A stretch of DNA of 64,000 nt from Pseudooceanicola sp. HF7 (lineage in GTDB: Bacteria > Pseudomonadota > Alphaproteobacteria > Rhodobacterales > Rhodobacteraceae). Location of the stretch: NCBI RefSeq assembly GCF_011806405.1, contig NZ_JAATOW010000029.1:1-64000 (forward strand), read 5' to 3'. Positions 26,466-35,309 of the stretch are shown piece after piece; the first letter of the stretch is position 1; each line of letters begins with the position of its first letter. The notes below the pieces were generated by a model that was not told where the DNA came from, made no database searches, and saw only the letters and a program-made list of their open reading frames with translations. Made by a program: the position numbers and the translations under genes.

Positions 26466-29400
26466 ATGCATCTCCTCGCCGCCACCCCCGGCCGGATCGA
26501 AGACGGAAACGAGGCCGTGGACCTCGGCCAGACCCCGGCCGACCTGCTGGTCCTCTCCGCCGCCGATACGGAACTCGCCGCGCTCTCCACCGCCCGCGCC
26601 GCCCTGCCCGATGCCCCCTCGCTGCGGCTGGCCCGGATCACCGACCTGTCACACCCGATGTCGGTGGACCTGCACCTGGACACCTGCGCCACGGGCAGCC
26701 GGCTGGTCGTGGCCCGCGTCCTGGGCGGCACCGGCTACTGGCGCTACGGGGTCGAACAATATGCCGCCCGCCTCCATGCCGCCGGGGTCCCCTTCGCGGC
26801 CCTGCCCGGCGACGACAAGCCCGATCCGGAGCTGCGCGCCCTCTCCACCGTGACCGATGCGGATTACGATGCGCTCTGGGCCTACCTGGTGGAAGGCGGG
26901 CCGCAGAACAGCACCCGCTTCCTGCAATATTGCCGCGCGCTTCTCGAGGATACGGAGACACCCGGCCCGGCAGCCCCTCTGCTGCGCGCCGGCCTCTACT
27001 GGCCCGGCGAAACCGCACCGGATCTTGCCGCGCTCGCCCGCCACTGGACCCCACAGGCCCCCGTGGTGCCGCTGGTCTTCTACCGCGCGCTGCTCCAGGG
27101 CGCGGGCCTTGCGCCCATCGACGCCCTCATCGCCGCGCTGCGCGACCAGGGCCTCAACCCGCTGCCGGTCTTCGTCGCCTCGCTCAAGGATCCGGTCTCG
27201 GCGGCCACGCTGGACGGGCTCTTTGAAGAATGCCCGCCCCAGCTGATCCTGAACTGCACCGCCTTCGCCACCGGCACCCCGGGCGGTGACGGGCAGGACA
27301 ACCCCTTTACCCGGCCCTCGGCCTGCAATGCTCCCTGCTTCCAGGTGGTCCTCGCCTCCACCGCGCAAGAGGCCTGGACCGAAAGCACCGCCGGCCTCTC
27401 GGCCCGCGACATCGCCATGCACGTGGCCCTGCCAGAGGTCGACGGCCGCATCCTGACCCGCGCCGTGGGCTTCAAGGGATCGGACCACTACGACCAGGCC
27501 ACCCAGTGCAACATCGCCCGCTACGCGCCCCGCGCCGACCGGGTGGACTTCACCGCCCGCCTCGCGGCCAACTGGTGCCGCCTGCGCAACACCCCCCCGG
27601 AGAGGCGCCGCGTCGCCCTGATCCTGGCCAATTACCCCAACAAGGACGGCCGCCTCGCCAATGGCGTCGGCCTCGATACCCCCGCCGCCACGGTCCATGC
27701 CCTGAACCTGCTGGCCCAGGCGGGATACGGCATCACGGACGCGCCGGACACGGCCGATGACCTGATGGCCCGCATCCTCGCCGGCCCCACCAACTGGCTC
27801 ACCGACCGCACCCGCACGGAAGGCGGAGAGGTCCTGCCGCTCGACACCTACCTGACCCATTTCAACCGCCTCCCCGAATCAACCCGGGAAGAGGTCACGG
27901 CCCGCTGGGGCGCTCCGCAAGACGATCCCTTCTTCTTGCCCGGAAAACTCCCGCCGGAGGCAGCCGCCGCAGGCGGCTTCACCCTCTCCATCCTGCGCTT
28001 CGGCAATGCGGTTGTCGGCATCCAGCCCGCCCGGGGCTACAACATCGACCCCGAAGAAACCTACCACGCGCCGGACCTCGTCCCCCCGCATGGCTACCTG
28101 GCCTTCTACATCTGGCTGCGCGAACACTTCGGCGCCGATGCGCTGGTCCACATGGGCAAGCACGGCAACCTCGAATGGCTGCCCGGCAAGGCCCTGGCCC
28201 TGTCGGACGCCTGCTACCCCGAGGCCGTCATGGGCCCGCTGCCCCATGTCTACCCCTTCATCGTCAACGACCCCGGCGAAGGCTCCCAGGCCAAGCGCCG
28301 CACCTCTGCCGTCATCGTCGACCACCTGACCCCGCCCCTGACCCGCGCGGAAAGCTACGGGCCGATGCGCGACCTCGAGGCGCTGGTCGATGAATACTAC
28401 GAGGCCGCCGGCGTCGATCCCCGCCGGATCACCCACCTGCGGACAGAGATCCTTGCCCTGACCTCGGCCACCGGGATCGGGGCGGATGCGGGCTTTACCG
28501 GGGATAGCGACGGCGACCTCGCGAAACTCGACGCCTTCCTCTGCGAGCTGAAAGAGGCACAGATCCGCGACGGCCTGCACATCTTCGGCCAGACACCGCA
28601 GGACCGGCTGTTCCGCGACCTGCTGCAGGCGCTGGTGCGCATCCCGCGCGGCGACGGCAAGGGCGGCGATGCCTCCCTGCCCCGCGCACTGGCCGCTGAC
28701 TTGGACCTCGGCTTCGATCCGCTGGACTGCGACATGGCCGGGGCCTGGGAGGGGCCGCGGCCAGAGATGCTGGCCGGGCTCACCGAAGACAGCTGGCGCA
28801 CCAACGGAGATACCGTGGAGCGGCTGGAGCTTCTCGCGGGGGACCTTCTCACGGACCTCCTGCGAACCGATGACAGCCCCCGGCCTCAGCGGCCTGACGC
28901 CCCCGGCCCGCAATCCGCAGCCGTCCTCACGCAGATTGAAACCCGGATCGCCCCCACCCTCGCGGCCTGCGGCCCGGCCGAAGGATCGGGCCTCCTCACC
29001 GCCCTTTCAGGGCACTTCCTCGCCCCGGCGCCCTCCGGCGCGCCCACACGGGGCCGGCTGGACACCCTTCCCACCGGGCGCAACTTCTACTCGGTCGACA
29101 GCCGCGCGGTGCCCACACCCACCGCCTGGGCGCTTGGCTGGAAATCGGCCAACCTGCTGATCGAACGCCACCTGCAGGACCACGGCGACTGGCCCCGCAC
29201 GATGCTGCTGACCGCCTGGGGCACCGCCAACATGCGCACCGGGGGCGATGACATCGCCCAGGCCATGGCGCTGATGGGCGCGAAACCGCAATGGGACAGC
29301 GCCAACCGCCGCGTCACCGGGTTCGAGATCCTGCCGCTGTCGATCCTCGACCGCCCGCGCGTCGACGTGACCCTGAGGATCTCCGGCTTCTTCCGCGATG

Positions 29401-30221
29401 CCTTCCCCCAGCTCATCGCGCTCTTCGACAGCGCCGCCCGCGAGGTCCAGGCGCTGGAGGAACCGGCGGACATGAACCCCGCCGCCGCCCGCGCCCGCGC
29501 CGGAGAGGCCCAATCGCGCATCTACGGCGCCAAGCCCGGTGCCTATGGCGCAGGCCTGCAGGCGCTGATCGACGAACGCATCTGGAACGACCGCGCCGAC
29601 CTGGCCGCGGCCTACCTCGAATGGGGCAGCTACAGCTACGGCGCAAGGGACGAGGGCACCCGCGACACCGAAGGGCTGAAGGCGCGGCTGACCCAGACCG
29701 AGGCCATCGTGCAGAACCAGGACAACCGCGAACACGACATCCTGGACAGCGACGATTACTACCAGTTCGAAGGCGGCGCGGCCGCTGCCGTCGCCACCCT
29801 GAAAGGCGCGGACGTGCCGCTTTACCACAACGATCACTCGCGCCCCGAACGCCCGGTGATCCGCACCCTGGACGAGGAAATCTCCCGCGTGATGCGCTCC
29901 CGCGTGGTGAACCCCAAGTGGATCGACGGGGTGAAGCGCCACGGCTACAAGGGCGCCTTCGAGATCGCGGCAACGGTCGATTACCTCTTTGCCTTCGCCG
30001 CCACGACCAGCGCGGTGAAGCCGCATCACTTCGACCTCTGCCACGAGGCCTTCCTGGAAGACGACGACACCCGGGAGTTCATCGCAGCCCATAACGCCCC
30101 GGCCCTGGCGGAAATCGCCCAACGCCTGCAAGAGGCCATCGACCGCGGCCTCTGGCAGCCGAAGTCAAACTCCGCCCGCGCCCGCCTCGAAGCCCTGGCC
30201 GCCGGCCCGGCGAAACCCTGA
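26466..30221 (+). CDS. cobN: Cobaltochelatase large subunit CobN
   Basis: A 1251-residue protein, the usual size for the CobN/ChlH-type catalytic subunit of aerobic class I cobaltochelatase, which inserts cobalt into hydrogenobyrinic acid a,c-diamide with ATP and CobS-CobT. Typical blocks are VGIQPARGYNIDPEETYHAPDLVPPHGYLAFYIWLRE, ADALVHMGKHGNLEWLPGKALALSD, YPFIVNDPGEGSQAKRR, TAWGTANMRTGGDDIAQAMALMG and HGYKGAFEIAATVDYLFAFAATT. CobS and CobT are not in the window. The region from about residue 488 (PFFLPGKLPPEAAA) is coded by a REP-like repeat and looks like an insertion into the family sequence. Confidence 0.95.
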   Translation: MHLLAATPGRIEDGNEAVDLGQTPADLLVLSAADTELAALSTARAALPDAPSLRLARITDLSHPMSVDLHLDTCATGSRLVVARVLGGTGYWRYGVEQYAARLHAAGVPFAALPGDDKPDPELRALSTVTDADYDALWAYLVEGGPQNSTRFLQYCRALLEDTETPGPAAPLLRAGLYWPGETAPDLAALARHWTPQAPVVPLVFYRALLQGAGLAPIDALIAALRDQGLNPLPVFVASLKDPVSAATLDGLFEECPPQLILNCTAFATGTPGGDGQDNPFTRPSACNAPCFQVVLASTAQEAWTESTAGLSARDIAMHVALPEVDGRILTRAVGFKGSDHYDQATQCNIARYAPRADRVDFTARLAANWCRLRNTPPERRRVALILANYPNKDGRLANGVGLDTPAATVHALNLLAQAGYGITDAPDTADDLMARILAGPTNWLTDRTRTEGGEVLPLDTYLTHFNRLPESTREEVTARWGAPQDDPFFLPGKLPPEAAAAGGFTLSILRFGNAVVGIQPARGYNIDPEETYHAPDLVPPHGYLAFYIWLREHFGADALVHMGKHGNLEWLPGKALALSDACYPEAVMGPLPHVYPFIVNDPGEGSQAKRRTSAVIVDHLTPPLTRAESYGPMRDLEALVDEYYEAAGVDPRRITHLRTEILALTSATGIGADAGFTGDSDGDLAKLDAFLCELKEAQIRDGLHIFGQTPQDRLFRDLLQALVRIPRGDGKGGDASLPRALAADLDLGFDPLDCDMAGAWEGPRPEMLAGLTEDSWRTNGDTVERLELLAGDLLTDLLRTDDSPRPQRPDAPGPQSAAVLTQIETRIAPTLAACGPAEGSGLLTALSGHFLAPAPSGAPTRGRLDTLPTGRNFYSVDSRAVPTPTAWALGWKSANLLIERHLQDHGDWPRTMLLTAWGTANMRTGGDDIAQAMALMGAKPQWDSANRRVTGFEILPLSILDRPRVDVTLRISGFFRDAFPQLIALFDSAAREVQALEEPADMNPAAARARAGEAQSRIYGAKPGAYGAGLQALIDERIWNDRADLAAAYLEWGSYSYGARDEGTRDTEGLKARLTQTEAIVQNQDNREHDILDSDDYYQFEGGAAAAVATLKGADVPLYHNDHSRPERPVIRTLDEEISRVMRSRVVNPKWIDGVKRHGYKGAFEIAATVDYLFAFAATTSAVKPHHFDLCHEAFLEDDDTREFIAAHNAPALAEIAQRLQEAIDRGLWQPKSNSARARLEALAAGPAKP
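27927..27963 (+). repeat. REP-like repeat inside the cobN reading frame
   Basis: TTCTTCTTGCCCGGAAAACT then CCCGCCGGAGGC, matching the intergenic copy at 10684-10722 almost base for base. It is read in frame as PFFLPGKLPPEA without breaking cobN. Confidence 0.75.
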
Positions 30222-30240
30222 CCAGCGCCCGGAGGCCCCC

Positions 30241-30813
30241 ATGCACAACCGCGAAAGCCCCCCAACCGGCGCGCGCCGGAAAACCCCGCGCCAGCGGGCG
30301 GCCCCGCAAATGACCCCGATCCGCCTCGGCCCTGACAGCCCGCAGCTGCCCGCCACCCTCTCCCTGCTGCGCGACAGCTTCGCTTTCATGGCTGCGCGCA
30401 TCGACCCGCCCTCCTCGCTGACCCGCATGGACCTGGCCGCGCTGGCACGGGAGGCGGCGGAAAAGGAACTCTGGATCCTCCCCGCGCCAGACGCGCCCGA
30501 CACCGAAGCCCCCCACGCCGACGCCCCTCTGGCCTGCGTGATACTCACCACCCAGCCAGATGCGCTCTACATCGGCAAGCTCGCAGTCGCGCAAACCGCG
30601 CGCGGACAGGGCCTGTCCCGCCAGCTCCTCACCCTGGCAGACACCCGCGCCCGGGCCCACGCCCTGCCGAAACTGCGCGTGCAAACCCGCGTCGAACTGA
30701 CGGAGAACCAGGCGACCTTCACCGCCCTCGGCTTCGTGGAAACCGCCCGCACCTGCCATGCCGGCTACCCCCGCCCCACCTCGATCACCTATGAACGCCC
30801 GCTGAACACCTGA
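30241..30813 (+). CDS. GNAT-family N-acetyltransferase
   Basis: A 190-residue acetyltransferase. Motif A is YIGKLAVAQTARGQGLSRQLLTLADTRAR, followed by LRVQTRVELTENQATFTALGFVETARTCHAGY. GGAGG precedes the ATG at 30241; an internal ATG at 30310 also starts the conserved domain, so the first 23 basic residues may not be real. It lies 19 bases after cobN and is likely co-transcribed. Substrate unknown. Confidence 0.8.
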   Translation: MHNRESPPTGARRKTPRQRAAPQMTPIRLGPDSPQLPATLSLLRDSFAFMAARIDPPSSLTRMDLAALAREAAEKELWILPAPDAPDTEAPHADAPLACVILTTQPDALYIGKLAVAQTARGQGLSRQLLTLADTRARAHALPKLRVQTRVELTENQATFTALGFVETARTCHAGYPRPTSITYERPLNT

Positions 30814-30830
30814 CCAAAAGGACCACACCC

Positions 30831-30915
30831 CCTTTCTTCTTGCCCGAAAACTCTGGGGGGAACGGCCGCCAGACCCCGCGGAGGGGGCTGACGGCCGTGG
30901 GGGGCAAAGCCCCCC
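30831..30915 (+). repeat. Degraded REP-like repeat and GC hairpin between the GNAT and lrgA
   Basis: CCTTTCTTCTTGCCCGAAAACTC (first half of the dispersed repeat) lacks the usual second half. It is followed by the hairpin GGGGGGC AAA GCCCCCC at 30899-30915. The gap 30814-31027 otherwise has no gene I can support. Confidence 0.5.
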
Positions 30916-31027
30916 GGCGCCCAGATCACCCCGGGGGCGGCCCCCCTTGCCCCTCACGCATGGCCGCCCTGACTTCCCCAAACACGCGCGGCGCGGTAGC
31001 CCTTGAAGCACACAGACGGAGAGCGCC

Positions 31028-31390
31028 ATGATACGTCCCTTCTTCCTGATCCTCTGCTTCCAGCTTGCCGGTGAGGTCATCGCCCGCGGCTCCGGCCTGC
31101 CCCTGCCCGGCCCGGTGCTCGGCATGGCGCTTCTGGCTGCCAGCTTCCTCGCCTGGCCCGCGCTCTTCGCGCGCCTCCGGGACACCGCCAACGGCCTGCT
31201 CGCGCATCTGCCGCTGCTCTTCGTCCCGGCGGGCGTGGGCTACATCCAGTACCTCGACCTACTGCGCACGGACGGCTGGCGCATCATGCTGGTGCTCGTC
31301 GCCTCCACCGCGCTGGCCATCGCGGCCTGCGCGCTGACCTTCCAATGGCTCCTGCGCCTGACCCGCACGGAAGAGGACACCTCCGCATGA
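31028..31390 (+). CDS. lrgA: LrgA/CidA-family membrane protein
   Basis: A 120-residue protein with four hydrophobic segments; it begins RPFFLILCFQLAGEVIARGSGLPLPGPVLGMALL, the conserved CidA/LrgA start, and has LPLLFVPAGVGYIQYLDLL. The family was described as holin-like, but the related LrgAB and plant PLGG1 proteins move small carboxylates such as glycolate and pyruvate. It overlaps lrgB (ATGA). Its place between cobN and cobO is unusual; a GntR regulator of the FadR type follows cobO. Confidence 0.88.
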   Translation: MIRPFFLILCFQLAGEVIARGSGLPLPGPVLGMALLAASFLAWPALFARLRDTANGLLAHLPLLFVPAGVGYIQYLDLLRTDGWRIMLVLVASTALAIAACALTFQWLLRLTRTEEDTSA

Positions 31391-32097
31391 TCACCGATAT
31401 CTGGAGCTATCTCACCGAAGGGTCCCTCGTCTGGCTGGCCATGACCGTGGGCGCCTATGTCGGGGCCGAACGGCTCTGGCAGCTGAGCGGGCGCAAGGCC
31501 TGGGGCAATCCGATCATGGTGGCGATCCTCACCGTCTCCGGAACCCTGCTGATCACCGGCACCAGCTACCAGACCTATTTCGAGGGCGCGCAATTCGTGC
31601 ACTTCCTGCTCGGCCCGGCCACCGTCTGCCTGGCCGTGCCGCTTTACACCAACCTCGGCAACCTGCGCAAAACCGCCCTGCCCCTGCTCGTGGCGCTGGT
31701 GGTGGGGGCGCTGGTGGCCATGCTCTCGGCCCTGTTGCTGGCCAAGTGGCTCGGCCTGGAAGGAGAGCTGCTGATCTCCCTCGCGCCCAAGAGCGTCACC
31801 GCCCCGGTGGCCATCGGCATCTCCGAACGGATCGGCGGCCTGCCCACCCTGACCGCCGCCATGGTGCTGATCACCGGCGTGATCGGCGCGCTGATCGTGA
31901 CCCCGCTGCTCAATGCCATCGGCGTGCGCGACTGGCGCGCCCGGGGCTTTTCCGCCGGGGTCGCGGCCCATGGCATCGGCACCGCCCGCGCCTTCCAGGT
32001 CCACCGCACCGCCGGCGCCTTCGCCGGCATCGGCATGGCGCTGAATGCCTTGCTTACCTCCGTCCTTGCCCCCTATGTTCTGGCCCTGATCCAGTGA
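31387..32097 (+). CDS. lrgB: LrgB-family membrane protein
   Basis: A 236-residue protein with multiple hydrophobic segments. I chose the ATG at 31387, which overlaps the lrgA stop as ATGA; the longer reading runs back through lrgA. Family blocks are FVHFLLGPATVCLAVPLYTN, LAPKSVTAPVAIGISERIGG and AAHGIGTARAFQ, found in LrgB/YohK proteins. It should form one membrane complex with LrgA. It ends ten bases before cobO. Confidence 0.9.
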   Translation: MITDIWSYLTEGSLVWLAMTVGAYVGAERLWQLSGRKAWGNPIMVAILTVSGTLLITGTSYQTYFEGAQFVHFLLGPATVCLAVPLYTNLGNLRKTALPLLVALVVGALVAMLSALLLAKWLGLEGELLISLAPKSVTAPVAIGISERIGGLPTLTAAMVLITGVIGALIVTPLLNAIGVRDWRARGFSAGVAAHGIGTARAFQVHRTAGAFAGIGMALNALLTSVLAPYVLALIQ

Positions 32098-32107
32098 AAG
32101 GCCCCCC

Positions 32108-32728
32108 ATGACCTCCACAGCAAACGATGACCCCGCCCGCCACGCCAGCAAGATGGCCAAGAAGAAGGTCGCCCGTGACAAGATCATGGCCACCAAGACC
32201 GATGAGAAAGGCCTGATCGTCGTCCACACCGGCAAGGGCAAGGGCAAGTCCACCGCCGCCTTCGGCATGATCTTCCGCTGCATCGCCCACCAGATGCCCT
32301 GCGCCGTGGTGCAGTTCATCAAGGGCGGCATGTCCACCGGCGAACGCGACCTGATCGAAAGCCGCTTTTCGGATATCTGCCAGTTCCACACCATGGGCGA
32401 AGGCTTCACCTGGGAAACCCAGGACCGCGACCGCGACGTCGCCATGGCCCAGGCCGCCTGGGAAAAGGCCAAGGAGCTGATCCGCGACCCCGCCAACCGC
32501 ATGGTCCTGCTGGATGAGATCAACATCGCCCTGCGCTACGATTACATCGACGTGGCCGATGTCATCACATTCCTGGAAGAGGAAAAGCCGGAGATGACGC
32601 ATGTCGTCCTGACCGGGCGCAACGCCAAGGAAGAGCTGATCGAGATCGCGGACCTCGCCACGGAGATGGAGCTGCTCAAGCATCCCTTCCGCTCCGGCAT
32701 CAAGGCCCAGATCGGCGTCGAATTCTGA
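32108..32728 (+). CDS. cobO: Cob(I)yrinic acid a,c-diamide adenosyltransferase
   Basis: A 206-residue BtuR/CobO/CobA-type adenosyltransferase. The ATP P-loop is VHTGKGKGKSTAAFGMIFRC; further on MPCAVVQFIKGG, MVLLDEINIALRYDYIDV and HVVLTGRNAKEELIEIADLATEM match the family. It transfers the adenosyl group from ATP to the Co(I) corrin. The first 30 or so residues are basic and polar, typical for the proteobacterial form. It follows lrgB by ten bases. Confidence 0.95.
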   Translation: MTSTANDDPARHASKMAKKKVARDKIMATKTDEKGLIVVHTGKGKGKSTAAFGMIFRCIAHQMPCAVVQFIKGGMSTGERDLIESRFSDICQFHTMGEGFTWETQDRDRDVAMAQAAWEKAKELIRDPANRMVLLDEINIALRYDYIDVADVITFLEEEKPEMTHVVLTGRNAKEELIEIADLATEMELLKHPFRSGIKAQIGVEF

Positions 32729-32784
32729 CGCCTTGCCCCGGCCTGCAAGCGGTCATAAAATCTGACCAATCCAGTGCCGGAGCC

Positions 32785-33558
32785 ATGATGCCTTTCCAAC
32801 CGATCCAGCCCGAAAAACGCGCCGACGCCGTGGTGCGCCAGATCGAGCGCCTGATCCTACGCGGCATCCTGCGGCCGGGGGAAACCCTGCCGCCGGAACG
32901 CGAGCTGGCCGAACGACTCGAGGTGTCGCGCCCCTCGCTGCGCGACGCGCTCTCCCAGCTCCAGGACCGCGGGCTGCTGGACGCCCGCGCAGGCTCCGGC
33001 GTCTATGTCTCCGACCAGCTGGGGATGCAGGTCGCCCCGGCCCTCGTCGCCCTGCTCCAGCGGCACGAGGAAGCCGTGCTGGATTACCTCTCCTTCCGGC
33101 GCGACCTGGAAGGGCAGGCCGCCGAACGCGCCGCGCGCAATGGCTCTGATACCGATCTCAGGCTGATCGCCACGGTGATGGACAAGATGCGCCGCGCCCA
33201 TGAGGCCGCCGACCCCGCGCAAGAGGCGCGGCTGGACGCGGATTTCCACATGGCCGTGCTTGAGGCCAGCCATAACACCGTCCTGCTGCACATGATGCGC
33301 GCCATGTTCGGCCTGCTGCGCGAAGGGGTGTTCTGGAACCGGCAGGTGATCTTCGCCACCGCCACCACGCGCGATGCCCTGCTGGCCCAGCACGAAGCCA
33401 TCGCCGCCGCCATCGCTGCGCGCGCGCCCGCCGCCGCCCGCAAGGCGGTCGAGGATCACCTGGATTACGTACGCGCCGCCCATGCGGCGAAACTGGATGC
33501 CGACCGGCGCGAAGAGGTCTCGCGCGCCCGGCTTCTGCGGGAAGAAGAGCGGGACTGA
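32785..33558 (+). CDS. GntR-family (FadR subfamily) transcriptional regulator
   Basis: A 257-residue regulator with an N-terminal winged helix (IERLILRGILRPGETLPPERELAERLEVSRPSLRDALSQLQDRGLL) and a C-terminal FCD ligand domain with the metal-site pattern DADFHMAVLEASHN and later His residues. It resembles LldR/PdhR/GlcC proteins that sense lactate, pyruvate or glycolate. It starts 56 bases after cobO and may be transcribed on its own. A link to lrgAB, whose relatives carry such acids, is tempting but inferred. Confidence 0.85.
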   Translation: MMPFQPIQPEKRADAVVRQIERLILRGILRPGETLPPERELAERLEVSRPSLRDALSQLQDRGLLDARAGSGVYVSDQLGMQVAPALVALLQRHEEAVLDYLSFRRDLEGQAAERAARNGSDTDLRLIATVMDKMRRAHEAADPAQEARLDADFHMAVLEASHNTVLLHMMRAMFGLLREGVFWNRQVIFATATTRDALLAQHEAIAAAIAARAPAAARKAVEDHLDYVRAAHAAKLDADRREEVSRARLLREEERD

Positions 33559-33705
33559 CCTACGGCCCCCGGGCCCGCCGGCCTCTACTGGCGCCCACCG
33601 CGCCTCCGGGACGGAGGCGCCAGCATCGCTTGCGCCGCAGGCGCGCCGCTGGATCACGCCCCCTCGCCCGGGGGGACAGCGCCGGCAACAGCCCCTCAAC
33701 ACCCC

Positions 33706-33737
33706 CAAAAACGAAAAGACCCGGCCGGGGCCGGGTC
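33706..33737 (-). terminator. Rho-independent terminator of the atp F0 operon
   Basis: The palindrome GACCCGGCC-GGCCGGGTC at 33718-33737 is followed on the minus strand by TTTTCGTTTTT. It lies 30 bases after the atpF stop. Confidence 0.8.
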
Positions 33738-33766
33738 TGTCCGAAATCGGTCGTGAAGGGTCAGGC

Positions 33767-34351
33767 TCAGTTCAGCCGCGCCTTCACCTCTTCGATGGAG
33801 CTGTCGATCATGCCGGCAGCCTTGGCGCCATCCATCTGCTTCTCGATCACGTCACGGGACGCGGCGATGGCAACGGCGATGGCCCGGTCACGGACTTCCC
33901 GCACGGCGGCCTGCTCGGCATTGGTGATCTGCTCTTCGGCAGCCTTCAGGCGGCGTTCGATGGTCTTCTGCAGATCCAGCTTGGCCTGTTCGGCCGCTTC
34001 GTCGGCTTCGCCCTTGGCATTGGCGACGATGCGGTCGGCCTGTTCCTGGACTTCCTTCTGCTTGCGCTCGTAAGAGGCCAGCAGACCCTGGGCGTCTTCA
34101 CGCAGCTTGCGTGCCTCGTCCAGCTCGGAACGGATCGTGCTGGAGCGCTTGTCCAGAAGGCCGCCGATCAGGCCGGGGACCTTGAAGAAGACCAGGATGG
34201 CAAGGAACAGGATGAAGGCCAGCAGAACGATGAAGTTCGTGTTGGTCAGCGAAAAGAACGGGCCGGTTGCGGCCATCGCCGGGCTTGCGGCCAGCGTTGC
34301 CAGACCTGCGGTCAGAATGGTGGGCAGAGCAAACTTGCACATCGTCCTCAT
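33767..34351 (-). CDS. atpF: ATP synthase F0 subunit b
   Basis: A 194-residue peripheral-stalk subunit. A hydrophobic leader ([22 protein letters not shown]) precedes the membrane helix [17 protein letters not shown] (about residues 39-56), then a long charged helix rich in Glu, Lys and Ala that holds the F1 head. It overlaps the b' gene by four bases and ends the operon. The leader ending in AMAA may be a cleaved signal peptide. Confidence 0.92.
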   Translation of the reverse strand: MRTMCKFALPTILTAGLATLAASPAMAATGPFFSLTNTNFIVLLAFILFLAILVFFKVPGLIGGLLDKRSSTIRSELDEARKLREDAQGLLASYERKQKEVQEQADRIVANAKGEADEAAEQAKLDLQKTIERRLKAAEEQITNAEQAAVREVRDRAIAVAIAASRDVIEKQMDGAKAAGMIDSSIEEVKARLN

Positions 34352-34902
34352 CCTTTCATCCGCTCGGAGACCGCTGCATCGACGTCCGCACCATCGGTGC
34401 TGAACCCCAGGGCAGAGACGATCTCGGCTGCGGTGTCCTTGGCCACGGTCTCGGCGGCTTCAAGCGCACCGGCGCGGATCTCGGCAATGGCTTTCTCGCC
34501 TTCGGCCACCTTCTCCGCGATCTCGGCATCAGCCTTGGCGATCGCGGCATCAAGATCCTTCTGGATCTCTGCGCGGGTGGATTCGACGATCTTGTGTGCT
34601 TCGGACCGGGCGTCGGCAAGGGCCTTGTCGTAGGCGGCTTCCGCCTCCTTGGCCTTTTGCTTCAGCTCTTCGGCCTGGGCAATGTCGTTGGCGATCGTTC
34701 CGGCCCGGTCGGCGAGCACGGCACCCAGGCGCGGCAGGGCCACGCGGGACAGGATGAGGTACATCACGACCAGCGTGACGATCAGCCAGAAAATCTGGTT
34801 GCCCCAGGTCGAGAAATCGAGCTGCGGCATACCGGCGGATTCCGCGGCGTGACCAGCAGCTTCGGCAGCGTGACCGGCGGCGTCTTCGGTGATTGTGGCC
34901 AT
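34348..34902 (-). CDS. atpF': ATP synthase F0 subunit b' (second b-type subunit)
   Basis: A 184-residue stalk subunit. After a His/Ala-rich start ([19 protein letters not shown]) comes [37 protein letters not shown], the membrane anchor and hinge, then a long charged helix. Alphaproteobacteria carry separate b and b' genes that make a heterodimeric stalk. It starts 92 bases after atpE. Confidence 0.92.
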   Translation of the reverse strand: MATITEDAAGHAAEAAGHAAESAGMPQLDFSTWGNQIFWLIVTLVVMYLILSRVALPRLGAVLADRAGTIANDIAQAEELKQKAKEAEAAYDKALADARSEAHKIVESTRAEIQKDLDAAIAKADAEIAEKVAEGEKAIAEIRAGALEAAETVAKDTAAEIVSALGFSTDGADVDAAVSERMKG

Positions 34903-34994
34903 CTTGCCTCTCCCGGGAACTGGATCTGGTAGTCAGTTTACCACGGGTGCGCCCGCAAGGGACGCACCCGGCGTAAGGATCTGTTCCGGCAGTC

Positions 34995-35231
34995 TTAGAC
35001 GGCGAACATCAGCAGCAGAGCGACGAGGAACGAGAAGATCCCCAGGGCTTCTGCGAATGCCATGCCGATGAAGAGCGTGGCGGTCTGGGATGCAGCGGCG
35101 GAGGGGTTGCGAAGCGCGCCGGACAGGAAGTTGCCTGCCACGTTGCCCACACCCATTGCGGCGCCGCCCATACCGATAGCGGTCAGACCAACACCGATGT
35201 ATTTGCCGAGTTCTGCGATATCGCCTTCCAT
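34995..35231 (-). CDS. atpE: ATP synthase F0 subunit c
   Basis: A 78-residue hairpin of two membrane helices; the c-ring subunit that carries protons. The polar loop is RNPS (residues 41-44) and the ion-binding acid is Glu61 in [10 protein letters not shown]. Nothing in the visible binding-site region suggests a sodium site. It lies between atpB (78-base gap) and the b' gene. Confidence 0.96.
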   Translation of the reverse strand: MEGDIAELGKYIGVGLTAIGMGGAAMGVGNVAGNFLSGALRNPSAAASQTATLFIGMAFAEALGIFSFLVALLLMFAV

Positions 35232-35309
35232 CTCGTTTTCTCCTTACGTTGGAAATGGCTAGATTAGGATTGCAGGGTGCGTGCGGACACGCACCTCACA
35301 ACGTTCGTT

